From the NCBI RefSeq assembly GCF_017353175.1, contig NZ_JAFMYW010000001.1, forward strand, positions 682,001 through 746,000: a DNA stretch of 64,000 bases, written 5' to 3'. Position 1 is the stretch's first letter. Each line of letters begins with the position of its first letter. The stretch is from Fibrella forsythiae. Its GTDB lineage: Bacteria; Bacteroidota; Bacteroidia; Cytophagales; Spirosomataceae. The notes under the pieces were generated by a model, which worked only from the letters and a program-made list of their open reading frames with translations, did not search any database and was not told where the DNA came from. Positions 8,558-17,200 of this stretch are shown here, in pieces. The translations under genes were made by a program, and so were the position numbers.

Positions 8558-9307
8558 ATGCAAACCGCTTCATTTCGAACTCCGTCGATCTTCACTCCTT
8601 TTCTGAATTTGATTGCGGCCGAGAGTACCCGCCACGGTGGTGTCAGTCAGCCACCCTACTCATCTATGAACCTCGGTATCAACACCGACGATGAACCCGC
8701 GAATGTAGCCGAGAACCGTCGGTTATGGCTGGCCAATTGGCAGTTGGATGAATCAAACCTGGCCTCCTCGTATCAGGTGCATGGAACCGCCGTTCAGGTA
8801 GCTACAGCAGCGGGGCGCACAACGGGATATGATGCGCTGATTACCAACGTACCCGGGCTCGTAGTTGGCGTAACTGTAGCCGATTGTACTCCTATTCTGG
8901 TTTATGATGTCCGAAACCGGGCGGTAGCTGCCATACACGCGGGCTGGCGCGGTACGGTGGGCGGCATTGTCACGAAAACGCTGGGGATGATGCAGGAAAC
9001 CTATGGAACAACATCAGCCGATTGCCGGGCGTACGTAGGTACGTGTATTGATGCCTGCTCCTTCGAGGTTGGTCATGAAGTGGCCACCCAGTTTAACGAA
9101 AATTATATAACTACAAACCCATCGACCGGCAAATCGATGGTTGATCTGAAGCAGGCCAACACCGATCAGTTGCGTGATTTTGGGCTTTCCGATACGCAAA
9201 TTGAACTATCACCCTATTCAACAGTGCTCAACAACACGGATTATTTTTCTCACCGGCTGGAACAGGGGTTCACCGGACGAATGCTGGCCATCATAGGTAT
9301 CAGATGA
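8558..9307 (+). CDS. Laccase-domain (YfiH/LACC1-type) purine nucleoside hydrolase or phosphorylase
   Basis: 249 residues of the multicopper-oxidase-like family once called polyphenol oxidase. Members characterised elsewhere act on adenosine and inosine, or on peptidoglycan-precursor proofreading (PgeF). Family motifs: STRHGGVSQPPY with MNLG, QVHGTAVQVA, VTVADCTPILVYD, AIHAGWRGTVGGI (His and Arg of the active site) and CIDACSFEVG. The start at 8558 (MQTASFRTPS) is preferred; upstream in-frame codons translate the inverted-repeat region. Single gene, no evident operon. Confidence 0.88.
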   Translation: MQTASFRTPSIFTPFLNLIAAESTRHGGVSQPPYSSMNLGINTDDEPANVAENRRLWLANWQLDESNLASSYQVHGTAVQVATAAGRTTGYDALITNVPGLVVGVTVADCTPILVYDVRNRAVAAIHAGWRGTVGGIVTKTLGMMQETYGTTSADCRAYVGTCIDACSFEVGHEVATQFNENYITTNPSTGKSMVDLKQANTDQLRDFGLSDTQIELSPYSTVLNNTDYFSHRLEQGFTGRMLAIIGIR

Positions 9308-9412
9308 GTGGTCCGCTTTGTAAAATAGCAGCCACTATTTGGCTAAGATTGACGTTATTGGCAGTAAAAGTTGGTATTCCGATCGAGTTAGTCAACTATT
9401 CTCTTTTACACC

Positions 9413-10363
9413 ATGTATACACCCAACCTTGGTAATGAAGCCCGCACGCTGGTTACGGGAACGGTTAATCAGGCAAAGGGCCGGTTTATCCGCAAACCCA
9501 GCGTCAGGGCGACCATCCTATACACCCTTGGTGCCATTCTTGTGTTTGGTATGGTTGGTTTCTTGGCCCACGCCATTGTCATCAACGAATTTTTACCCGC
9601 AACGAGTGATGTTGGCCTCTGGATCTACGCAATCACCATGGGCTTCGTTTTTCTGCTGGGCATGATTCACGTGACGATTCTCCGCTCCATGTTTACCTGG
9701 ATCAAAGCAGATGACTACATGACGGGCACGGTTATGACGCTCTACATTGGATTGGTGGGCAGTCTGACGCTCTTCTTCCTGACCTTTTCGCCTAAATTAT
9801 TTGAATCACTGAATGCACAGGAATTCCGTGGAAACGTTCGGCCACTAATCAGTACAATGCTGGCTTTTCCACTTCCGTACTTTATTAGTTGGGCCTACGA
9901 ACTGTTTGAGCAGATTCCACCCAGGATCTACAAGATCTGGAAATATAATCCGCTGATCCGGCTGCCAAACCTAACAGAGCGCGACCGCAACAACACCAAA
10001 GTGGTGACGTTTGTGCTTGACGTAAATTACAATGAACCCAACCCTTACGATATGCGGTCGAAGATCCCCGACGTAATGCTTGTGGGCGATGGCTTCAAAC
10101 TGACCATCGACGAGGATAACCGGAAGAACCCAAACCGGATGATTCAGATTGCCAATCCAAGAGGTGAATTCTACGAATGGTACTTCTACATCCGCCGGGC
10201 CTGGTATCGTCCGTATCGATTTGTTGACCCGTACAAAACAGTTGAAGAGAACCAGCTTCGCGATGGTGACCGAATTGTATCCCGTCGCCGAATGCCCACA
10301 CCAGGCCCTGCTCCACGGCCCGGAGCAGGTGGCCTGAGCAGACCGGGCATGCCCGTGCGCTAA
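9413..10363 (+). CDS. Four-TM protein, possibly TssN of Bacteroidota type VI secretion
   Basis: 316 residues. Four hydrophobic segments (about 35-57, 68-90, 105-127 and 145-160) are followed by a soluble C-terminal domain (from ~185, with VVTFVLDVNYNEPNPYDMRS and FYEWYFYIRRAWYRPYRF) and a Pro/Gly/Arg-rich tail. This layout recalls TssN, the membrane protein particular to subtype iii type VI systems, but I rank that as a guess from memory. No VipA/B, Hcp, TssK or other T6SS gene lies in the window. It sits alone between the laccase-domain and superoxide dismutase genes. Confidence 0.5.
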   Translation: MYTPNLGNEARTLVTGTVNQAKGRFIRKPSVRATILYTLGAILVFGMVGFLAHAIVINEFLPATSDVGLWIYAITMGFVFLLGMIHVTILRSMFTWIKADDYMTGTVMTLYIGLVGSLTLFFLTFSPKLFESLNAQEFRGNVRPLISTMLAFPLPYFISWAYELFEQIPPRIYKIWKYNPLIRLPNLTERDRNNTKVVTFVLDVNYNEPNPYDMRSKIPDVMLVGDGFKLTIDEDNRKNPNRMIQIANPRGEFYEWYFYIRRAWYRPYRFVDPYKTVEENQLRDGDRIVSRRRMPTPGPAPRPGAGGLSRPGMPVR

Positions 10364-10495
10364 GGCTGCAGCATTCTGTTTGGCTGTCCGTTGAAAACGT
10401 TGTTACTTGCCCAATAGCAGGCAACAGACAGTCATGACTGCCAGTTATACTAGTGTGGCCCTCTGCTGCCTTTTGTATTTAAAAACCACGTTGAC

Positions 10496-11185
10496 ATGAA
10501 TCGTTCTGAATTTTTGAAGTTAGCCTTTGGGGCCGCCGCCGGTCTGGCAGTTGCCCAAACCCGCGTATTTGGATTTCAACAGGCGGGCCCCTTCACGCTG
10601 GCCCCGCTACCCTACGATGCCGCCGCACTGGAGCCACACATCGACAAAATGACGATGGAGATTCACCACGGCAAACACCATAAAGCATATGTCGACAACC
10701 TGAATAAGGCAGTAGCCGGCACAGAAATGGCGGGTATGAACATCGACCAGCTGGTTCGGAGCATTGATGCTAAAACGCCTGCAGCGGTGCGCAACAACGG
10801 CGGTGGCCATTGGAATCACACGTTCTTCTGGAATATTTTATCGCCTAAGGGGGGTGGTCAACCTAAAGGAGCCCTTGCCGACGCGATTAATAAAAAATAC
10901 GGTTCGTTCGATAAGTTCAAAGAAGAATGGGCAAAAGCGGCTACCGGCCGGTTTGGCTCGGGATGGGTGTGGCTCATTAAAGATGGCAATGGCGTAGAGA
11001 TCGTGTCAACGCCCAACCAGGATAACCCACTGATGAAGCTGGCCGAAAAACCAGGAACACCGTTGATTGGTCTTGACGTATGGGAACACGCCTACTACCT
11101 GAAATACCAGAACAAGCGTCCAGACTACGTAGCGGCCGCCTGGAATCTGTACGACTGGGACAAAGCCGCAAAAGCGTTCGCGTAA
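10496..11185 (+). CDS. Fe/Mn superoxide dismutase with N-terminal signal
   Basis: 229 residues. Residues 1-28 (basic start, then [17 protein letters not shown]) look like an export signal, so a periplasmic enzyme is likely; it lacks a full twin-arginine. The SOD N-terminal helical hairpin has [13 protein letters not shown] (first metal His). The second ligand region is [10 protein letters not shown], then [10 protein letters not shown] and the hallmark [12 protein letters not shown] with Asp and His ligands. Length beyond the signal is typical. It converts superoxide to peroxide and oxygen. Metal choice (Fe or Mn) cannot be fixed by eye. The stop is followed at once by a hairpin repeat and T-run that may end transcription. 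Confidence 0.93.
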   Translation: MNRSEFLKLAFGAAAGLAVAQTRVFGFQQAGPFTLAPLPYDAAALEPHIDKMTMEIHHGKHHKAYVDNLNKAVAGTEMAGMNIDQLVRSIDAKTPAAVRNNGGGHWNHTFFWNILSPKGGGQPKGALADAINKKYGSFDKFKEEWAKAATGRFGSGWVWLIKDGNGVEIVSTPNQDNPLMKLAEKPGTPLIGLDVWEHAYYLKYQNKRPDYVAAAWNLYDWDKAAKAFA

Positions 11186-11208
11186 GTCGTAAACGGTCCG
11201 CCGCTGCG

Positions 11209-11276
11209 GTCGTAAGTCGTAAGAGCTCCGCTCATCTGAATCAGGTGAAAGGGTAACGCCACTTATGACTTACGAC
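11209..11276. repeat. Intergenic hairpin element, GTCGTAAG type, with terminator-like T-run
   Basis: Stem GTCGTAAGTCGTAAG (11209-11223) pairs with 11262-11276 over 15 bp with one G-T. The loop holds GCTCCGCTCATCTGA and a T-run follows. Bases 11210-11239 equal 6359-6388 exactly. A partial extra copy of the GTAAGTCGTAA word lies at 11182-11192. Confidence 0.78.
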
Positions 11277-11295
11277 TTTTTCACTTACAACTCTC

Positions 11296-12867
11296 CTACG
11301 ACTTCGTTATAACTCTTTCTGAGTTCATGGGTAGGTATACGCGGAACTCGGTCCCTTTACCCACTTCGCTTTCCAGCGAGATTGTCCCGTTATGGTTGTC
11401 TACTACCTTCTTTGTGGTAGCCAACCCGATACCTGACCCCTCAAACTGACGGCGGCCATGCAGTCTGTTGAAAAGGCCGAAAATTTTATCAAAATTGACG
11501 GGTTCAATACCGATGCCATTGTCTTTCACAATCAATTCGGCATAGACTGAATCGGCTGACGTTGCCAGGTTAGGCACATTCGGCCCCTCCACAATCCGCG
11601 CAGATAGGGTGATAAGTGGCGTCCGTTCGGGCGGAACAAACTTGAGTGCGTTGGTCAACAGGTTCTGAAACAACTGCCGGAGTTGTTGCTCATCACCAGG
11701 AATCATCGGGATGGGTGGTTTCAGCCTGACAACGCCGTTTCGTTCCTGTATCAGCACGCTAAGATCAAAGATCAGCTCATTGAACAGGTCTTCCAAATGG
11801 ACGATCCCCTGGGGTTTTTGGTCGGAGCTTAACCGGGCGTACGATAATAGCGATTGAATAAGGGTGCTCATCCGGTCAGACGCCGCCTGCATCCTATGAA
11901 TCATATCAACGCCCTGGTCTCCAACTACGCTCGCATAATTGGCTTTCAACAGATCGCCGAATGCCCTGATCTTCCGTAGGGGCTCCTGCAGATCGTGACT
12001 GGCAACATACGCGAACTGCTCCAGATTCTGGTTCGACTGCTGAAGCGCCGTGTTACTCTGGATCAGTGCCTGCTGCTGCCGGTACTGCTCGGTAACATTG
12101 CGGAAAACGATCAGGATCATCACCACCACGCCCGCCTGGTTCCGTACCGGGCCCACATAGACTTCGCTGCGCCATCCTCCCCAATGATCAGAGAAAAAAT
12201 GTGATTCGCCCGTTAAGGCTGTTCCGAGGTAATTACGCCAGTCTTCCCGAAATTCGGGTAATACGTTATTTTCCAATAAACGACCAACCAACTCATCAGG
12301 ATCGGTCTTAGCCAGCAACCCCGGCAGTGTTCCACTAGCTACCAGTACCTTCTTGAAGTAGTTGGTTACAATAACGCCAACTTCCGGTACCGTGGATGAC
12401 AAGGCCTTGAACAGTATCGAGTCGGTGAGCATCGTTTCCTGTGCGGAACGCAGCTCCGAGATATCGGTAAATGAGACAACTGCCCGCTCTCCGTCGCCAA
12501 CAGGTTCAGTAACAAGATCGTACCAGGCGGCGCTGTTGGTACGCCGGGAGTGATAGAACAAATCCTGGCGATGGGCAATACCGGTATCGATGACCTGCCC
12601 GGCGTTAGACCACAGATCAGCCCCAATCGACTCCGGGAAAAGTTTATCAACGGTCTGCCCCAACAGATCCTCGCGCTGTAGGCCAATGACCTGTTCAGCA
12701 CGCTTGTTCACCAGTACAATCTTATAGGTCTGAATCGACTTTCTGGCCTCATCCCGTCTAGCTTCGAAGACAATAATCCCACTAGCCGATTGGTCAAGGG
12801 CAATCTGCAAAAGTCCATCAGATGGGCCATTTGGCAATGAAGTGGTTACGGGAGGTATAGAATACAT
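11296..12867 (-). CDS. Soluble PAS-PAS sensor histidine kinase
   Basis: 523 residues, no signal peptide or membrane segment. A PAS domain (~20-135, with VNKRAEQVIGLQREDLLG) is followed by a second PAS-like domain (~150-265), a short coiled linker, and a HisKA domain with FAYVASHDLQEPLRKI (phospho-acceptor His near residue 290). The HATPase domain has N-box LFQNLLTNALKF, G1 VKDNGIGIEP and G2 GSGIGLATTKKVV. The catalytic set is complete. No response regulator is adjacent, so the partner must be encoded elsewhere. The 3' end faces the superoxide dismutase gene. Confidence 0.92.
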   Translation of the reverse strand: MYSIPPVTTSLPNGPSDGLLQIALDQSASGIIVFEARRDEARKSIQTYKIVLVNKRAEQVIGLQREDLLGQTVDKLFPESIGADLWSNAGQVIDTGIAHRQDLFYHSRRTNSAAWYDLVTEPVGDGERAVVSFTDISELRSAQETMLTDSILFKALSSTVPEVGVIVTNYFKKVLVASGTLPGLLAKTDPDELVGRLLENNVLPEFREDWRNYLGTALTGESHFFSDHWGGWRSEVYVGPVRNQAGVVVMILIVFRNVTEQYRQQQALIQSNTALQQSNQNLEQFAYVASHDLQEPLRKIRAFGDLLKANYASVVGDQGVDMIHRMQAASDRMSTLIQSLLSYARLSSDQKPQGIVHLEDLFNELIFDLSVLIQERNGVVRLKPPIPMIPGDEQQLRQLFQNLLTNALKFVPPERTPLITLSARIVEGPNVPNLATSADSVYAELIVKDNGIGIEPVNFDKIFGLFNRLHGRRQFEGSGIGLATTKKVVDNHNGTISLESEVGKGTEFRVYLPMNSERVITKS

Positions 12868-13027
12868 TCGTTAGTGCATACGTTTATCTGCTTACTTCAA
12901 CGGGAGCACAAGCAATTGGATTGGTAACGCAACATGCTTAAATCCTGTTTAAAAAAAAGCGCGAATGGGCAATGCTAACCACAACGGGCTGGCCATTATA
13001 GCTTACCTACATTAGCATCCATTTTTG

Positions 13028-13035
13028 TAATTTTG
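13028..13035 (+). promoter_or_regulatory. Candidate -7 element TAATTTTG
   Basis: Matches TAnnTTTG, 25 bp before the ATG of the 2OG-Fe(II) oxygenase gene. No clear -33 TTTG. Confidence 0.45.
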
Positions 13036-13059
13036 CGCGATAAAACTTCGTCACTAGTT

Positions 13060-14016
13060 ATGACTGACTTATCAGAGTACAACGAAATTCCCTCGCTAGA
13101 CTTAGCCGATTTTTCTTCAGACGACCAAACCCGCCGCGACCGTTTCGTTGCAGATCTGGGCAATGCGTTTACTAATATTGGCTTTGTTGCCATAAAAAAT
13201 CACGGACTGACCGACGAACTCACGAAGAACCTGTATTCATCGGCTCAAGCCTTTTTTTCAGCACCCGACGAGGTAAAAAAACAGTACGAGCACCTGGAAC
13301 TGAACGGGCAGCGCGGCTATATCGGCAAAGGCCGAGAAACGGCAAAAGGCTTCAAAGTGGCCGACCTGAAGGAATTCTACCACATTGGCCAGCCGGAGCC
13401 CGAAGGCTCAATGCCCGCCAACGTACTGCCAGCCGAATATCCCGAGTTTAGCCAATACACGGTCGACACGTATCGGATTCTGGAACAAACCGGCAAAACA
13501 CTCTTGAAAGCCATTGCTCTGTTCCTGAAATTGCCGGAAGATTATTTCGAAGCAAAAGTCTACAAGGGCGATAGTATTTTGCGCGCCCTGCACTATTTCC
13601 CGCTCGACCCCAACAAGACGCCCGAAGGTGCCGTGCGGGCAGCAGCCCACGGTGACATTAACCTGATCACGCTACTGATGGGGGCTTCGGCCGATGGACT
13701 GGAAGTACTTCGCCGAGATGGCCAGTGGATTGCCATTACGGCGCTACCTGACCAAATTATTGTCAATGTTGGCGATATGCTCGACCGGCTGACCAATCAC
13801 CATTTAAAGTCAACAATTCACCGGGTGGTGAACCCTCCGCGCGAGAAAATGGGTACGTCGCGCTACTCGATCCCGTTTTTTATGCATCCCCGTGCCGACA
13901 TGAATTTGACGAGTCTCGATAGCTGTATCGACTCTCAGAACCCAAAGCTCTATTCAGACATGACCGCTGGCGAGTTCCTGAACGAGCGGTTAATGGAGTT
14001 GGGCCTGAAAAAATAA
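13060..14016 (+). CDS. Isopenicillin-N-synthase-like 2OG-Fe(II) oxygenase
   Basis: 318 residues. N-terminal DIOX_N domain with IPSLDLADF and GFVAIKNHG; C-terminal 2OG-Fe(II) domain (~165-290). Iron ligands are seen as AAHGDINLITLL (HxD) and TIHRVVNPP (distal His); the 2-oxoglutarate-binding Arg is in SRYSIPFF. The fold matches plant and fungal IPNS/ACC-oxidase-like enzymes common as single genes in bacteria. The substrate is unknown; no biosynthetic cluster surrounds it. The ATG at 13060 lies 25 bp after a TAnnTTTG box; an in-frame TTG at 13033 overlaps that box and is unlikely. Confidence 0.9.
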   Translation: MTDLSEYNEIPSLDLADFSSDDQTRRDRFVADLGNAFTNIGFVAIKNHGLTDELTKNLYSSAQAFFSAPDEVKKQYEHLELNGQRGYIGKGRETAKGFKVADLKEFYHIGQPEPEGSMPANVLPAEYPEFSQYTVDTYRILEQTGKTLLKAIALFLKLPEDYFEAKVYKGDSILRALHYFPLDPNKTPEGAVRAAAHGDINLITLLMGASADGLEVLRRDGQWIAITALPDQIIVNVGDMLDRLTNHHLKSTIHRVVNPPREKMGTSRYSIPFFMHPRADMNLTSLDSCIDSQNPKLYSDMTAGEFLNERLMELGLKK

Positions 14017-14022
14017 TTGCAG

Positions 14023-14098
14023 GTCGTACGTTGATAATCGTAAGTTGCGCTGCTTATCTAACTTTCAGCCAGAAACAGACCAATTATCAACGTACGAC
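14023..14098. repeat. Intergenic hairpin element, 16-bp perfect stem
   Basis: GTCGTACGTTGATAAT (14023-14038) pairs perfectly with 14083-14098. The 44-nt loop contains TTGCGCTGCTTATCTAA, similar to the GCTCCGCTCATCTGA of the 6.4 and 11.2 kb copies. It starts 7 bp after the oxygenase stop codon. Confidence 0.78.
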
Positions 14099-14114
14099 GC
14101 ACGGTTTCCCTGCT

Positions 14115-15314
14115 TTGAAACGCCCTCCTACCCTAACACCTGTCCGGAAAATTCGGCATATCATCTTTCTTAAAGATGTGCTGATTCTGGCTATAACAAC
14201 GTTTGGAGGACCCCAGGTACATCTGACTATGTTTCTGGATTTGCTGGTTAGCAAACGCAGGTACCTTACAGAGGCTGAGGTAATGGAATTAACGGCCCTG
14301 TGTCAATTATTACCCGGCCCAACGTCAACGCAAACGATTACGGCCTTAGGGTATAAGATTGGCGGCCCTAATCTGGCCTATCTAACGCTGATTATCTGGT
14401 GCTTACCCGCCGTGTTGGCCATGACAGCCGCAGGCATTGGCGTGCATTACATTGAGCAGCACAACGGTTCACTAGCCTTTACGCGTTACATACAACCCAT
14501 GGCGGTCGGCTTTCTGGTGGTTGCCGGGTACCGAATTGGCCGTAAGGTGATTCATAATCAGACAGGCTTGGTACTGGCTATACTGGCAGCGCTGGCAGCC
14601 TACGCATTTCGGTCACCTTTCCTGACACCCATTGTGATTGTCGTAGGTGGCCTGACGACTTCGCTTGCCTATCGCAAACACGAGAAAATGGATTATCAGC
14701 CCATGAAGATCCAATGGGCTAATTTTGGGCTCTGGTTTGGTGTGCTGGCAGGCGCGGCCGTTCTGGGCGCACTAACCCAGTCTCTTCCGGTTCGGTTATT
14801 TGAGAATTTTTATCGGAATGGCAGTCTTGTTTTTGGCGGCGGGCAGGTGCTAACCCCCATTCTATACAACGAGTTTGTGGCGTTTAAGCAGTATGTCAGC
14901 CGTGAGGAGTTTCTATCCGGGCTCGGCCTTGTTCAGGCTATGCCAGGTCCGGTTTTTTCATTTGCCTCCTACATCGGTACGCTGGCCATGCGCGATCAGG
15001 GATTACACGGTCAACTGCTGGGCAGTTTGGTGTCGACAGTCGGCATTTTTTTGCCAGGTACGTTCCTTATCTTCTTTGTGTATCGATTCTGGGACCAGCT
15101 CAAGCGCCACCGGCCTGTTCGTGCCTCCTTAGAAGGTATCAATGCCGCCAGCACCGGCTTGACCGCCGCTTCAGCCATTATTCTGTTTGAACCGATGGTA
15201 CCGCACTGGCCATTTGTTGCCGTTGTAATGGGTACAATATTGCTACTTGAATTTACAAAGCTTCCGCCCTACGCACTCATTATCGGAGGTTTAGCGTTAG
15301 GGATCATTCTTTAA
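14115..15314 (+). CDS. chrA: ChrA-type chromate transporter
   Basis: About 399 residues with two homologous CHR halves. Half one: ITTFGGPQVHLTMFLDLLV and LTALCQLLPGPTSTQTITALG. Half two: GSLVFGGGQVLTPILYNEFV and GLVQAMPGPVFSFASYIGTLA. About ten membrane segments are likely. Family role: chromate efflux coupled to ion gradients; many homologues are untested. Start: reading is open from a TTG at 14031, but that stretch translates the hairpin repeat. TTG at 14115 (after the repeat, before KRPPTLTPVRK) is preferred. It is 10 bp from the next gene, so the two are probably co-transcribed. Confidence 0.85.
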   Translation: MKRPPTLTPVRKIRHIIFLKDVLILAITTFGGPQVHLTMFLDLLVSKRRYLTEAEVMELTALCQLLPGPTSTQTITALGYKIGGPNLAYLTLIIWCLPAVLAMTAAGIGVHYIEQHNGSLAFTRYIQPMAVGFLVVAGYRIGRKVIHNQTGLVLAILAALAAYAFRSPFLTPIVIVVGGLTTSLAYRKHEKMDYQPMKIQWANFGLWFGVLAGAAVLGALTQSLPVRLFENFYRNGSLVFGGGQVLTPILYNEFVAFKQYVSREEFLSGLGLVQAMPGPVFSFASYIGTLAMRDQGLHGQLLGSLVSTVGIFLPGTFLIFFVYRFWDQLKRHRPVRASLEGINAASTGLTAASAIILFEPMVPHWPFVAVVMGTILLLEFTKLPPYALIIGGLALGIIL

Positions 15315-15324
15315 TCCATCTTTT

Positions 15325-16800
15325 ATGAAATCCATTCCTACCTTATCCAGACTGGTCATTGCTTCGGTTGCCCTATTGCTGACCAACTGTGCCCGTAATC
15401 CTGTTACCGGCAAACGCGAGATAAGCCTCATGTCGACTGAACAGGAGATTGCCATTGGTAAAGAGTCGCATCCGTCTATCGTAGCCACTATGGGCCTCTA
15501 CGAAGATACTAAGCTCCAAGCCTTTATGAATCAGAAGGGCAAGGCCATGGCTGCTATCTCGCACCGGCCCGAACTGCCTTACCAGTTTTTTATCGTTGAC
15601 TCACCCGTAGTTAATGCCTTTGCCGTTCCGGGCGGATACGTTTATTTCACTCGCGGTATTCTGGCCCACTTTAACAACGAGGCCGAATTTGCGGGTGTAC
15701 TGGGCCACGAGATCGGTCATATCACGGCCCGGCATTCGGCCCGGCAGCAAACTAGCCAGATATTGACAACCGGTGGTGCCATACTGGGCGCTATTCTCAT
15801 CGACAAATCCGGAGGCTTACTGGAGTCGGCCATACAGGGAGCGCAGCTGTTGCAGCTGAAATATAGCCGCGCACACGAGTCAGAATCAGATGAGATCGGG
15901 GTTGGCTACTCCAGCAAGATTGGCTACGATGCCAATCAGATGGCCGAGTTTTTTGCTACCATCAAACGCATTCAGGATAATTCGGGGCAGAGTGTGCCGA
16001 ATATGATGTCGACACACCCGGACCCTGGCAATCGGTTCACGAAAGTACATGAGCTTGCCAAAGACTATCAGGCCAAGAACCCCGGCAATTATCAAGTCAA
16101 TCGTGAAGCATACTTGCGAATGATTGATGGACTGCTGTTTGGCGAAGATCCTAAGCAGGGTTTTGTGGAAAATAACGCCTTTTACCACCCGGAGCTAAAG
16201 TTTCAGTTTCCGGTACCAGCCGGCTGGCAGCATCAGAATGCACCGTCGCAGTTTCAGATGGGGCCTAAAGACGGGAAATCATCGGTTATTATGATGCTGG
16301 CTAAAGGAAACTCGCTCGACGAGGCAGCGCAGACAATGGTGAAGGAGCTAAACCTGAAGGTTCTGGAAAACAGCAAACGGACCGTAAACGGAAACCAGGC
16401 ACTCGCGCTCATTTCGCAGCAGCTTCCGCAGCAGCAACAGGGACAACCGCAACAACAGCAAACGGCAGCCAACACATTGCAGATCAGCACGTACCTGATT
16501 CAGTACAATAACCTCATATATGCCATTCACGGTCTGTCATCTGCTGCCGACTTCGAGCGGTCGTTCCCAACGTTTCGTACGGTTTCAGAAGGATTCCGTA
16601 GCCTGACAGACCCCGATAAACTTAACCGGAAGCCAGATCGGGTGTATGTTCGGCAGGCCCCGCGGGCAGGTACGTTCCAGGAGGTAATGTCTGCCCTAAA
16701 CATGCCCACAGCCCGGATCGAGGAACTGGGTGTTTTAAACAGCCTCAAGGCCGACAGCCGGGTGGAAAAAGGTACGATGCTGAAAATCATTTCCAAATAG
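15325..16800 (+). CDS. M48-family periplasmic zinc metalloprotease with C-terminal LysM-like domain
   Basis: 491 residues. Lipoprotein signal with LLLTNC (Cys at 22), then ARNPVTGKREISLMSTEQE, characteristic of BepA/YfgC-like M48 enzymes. The zinc site is GHEIGHITARH (HEIGH at 128-132), and the third ligand Glu is in HESESDEIGVGY. A middle domain of unknown role contains a Gln-rich run (QQQQGQPQQQQ, ~residues 370-383). The C-terminal ~60 residues resemble a LysM module (VEKGTMLKIISK). Family role: outer-membrane protein quality control. It sits directly behind chrA; no functional link is evident. Confidence 0.92.
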   Translation: MKSIPTLSRLVIASVALLLTNCARNPVTGKREISLMSTEQEIAIGKESHPSIVATMGLYEDTKLQAFMNQKGKAMAAISHRPELPYQFFIVDSPVVNAFAVPGGYVYFTRGILAHFNNEAEFAGVLGHEIGHITARHSARQQTSQILTTGGAILGAILIDKSGGLLESAIQGAQLLQLKYSRAHESESDEIGVGYSSKIGYDANQMAEFFATIKRIQDNSGQSVPNMMSTHPDPGNRFTKVHELAKDYQAKNPGNYQVNREAYLRMIDGLLFGEDPKQGFVENNAFYHPELKFQFPVPAGWQHQNAPSQFQMGPKDGKSSVIMMLAKGNSLDEAAQTMVKELNLKVLENSKRTVNGNQALALISQQLPQQQQGQPQQQQTAANTLQISTYLIQYNNLIYAIHGLSSAADFERSFPTFRTVSEGFRSLTDPDKLNRKPDRVYVRQAPRAGTFQEVMSALNMPTARIEELGVLNSLKADSRVEKGTMLKIISK

Positions 16801-16866
16801 CTGATTGGCTGGCACTTGGCAGCGTAATAATTAGCTCGTAAAGAAGAGATGCATACGTTTGTCTGT

Positions 16867-16874
16867 TATTTTTG
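16867..16874 (+). promoter_or_regulatory. Candidate -7 element TATTTTTG
   Basis: Matches TAnnTTTG, 24 bp before the ATG of the 80-residue gene at 16899. Confidence 0.45.
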
Positions 16875-16898
16875 TAACGACAAACAGCACTCACTTTT

Positions 16899-17141
16899 AT
16901 GAGCCGCCCATCGCGTTTTTTCAGTGATCATTCAAGCATGCGGCTAACAGCAATGTTTGCCCTGAATGCACTGTGTATCGTCGCTGTGATTGGCCTTCGC
17001 TACATGCTGCCAACTACGTTTCAGCGCCCTACGCTCAGTATTCCGAACGTTGGTGATTTCAGCATTGCCAACTGGTTTGCAAACCGCCTCGCCGATGTGG
17101 TTGCACTGATTCAGGACCTACTTCGTCATCTGATTCAATAA
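16899..17141 (+). CDS. Small single-TM hypothetical protein
   Basis: 80 residues, no family recognised. One hydrophobic segment at ~17-36 (TAMFALNALCIVAVIGLRYM), then an amphipathic tail ending DLLRHLIQ. It is supported by a TAnnTTTG box upstream and a terminator that begins at the stop codon, so it is probably a real single-gene unit. It converges with glgE. Confidence 0.62.
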   Translation: MSRPSRFFSDHSSMRLTAMFALNALCIVAVIGLRYMLPTTFQRPTLSIPNVGDFSIANWFANRLADVVALIQDLLRHLIQ

Positions 17142-17171
17142 AAAACGCAGACTCAACGGTCTGCGTTTTTT
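17140..17171. terminator. Bidirectional terminator
   Basis: AAAAAACGCAGAC (17140-17152) pairs with 17159-17171, with a 6-nt loop. It serves the small gene and the converging glgE. Confidence 0.88.
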
Positions 17172-17200
17172 ATTGATTAATGCGGCCTTACTTTAACACC

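Noticed and set aside
16435-16470. CAG/CAA-rich run as a microsatellite
   Set aside because: It encodes the Gln-rich part of the M48 protease with mixed codons; not a pure repeat.
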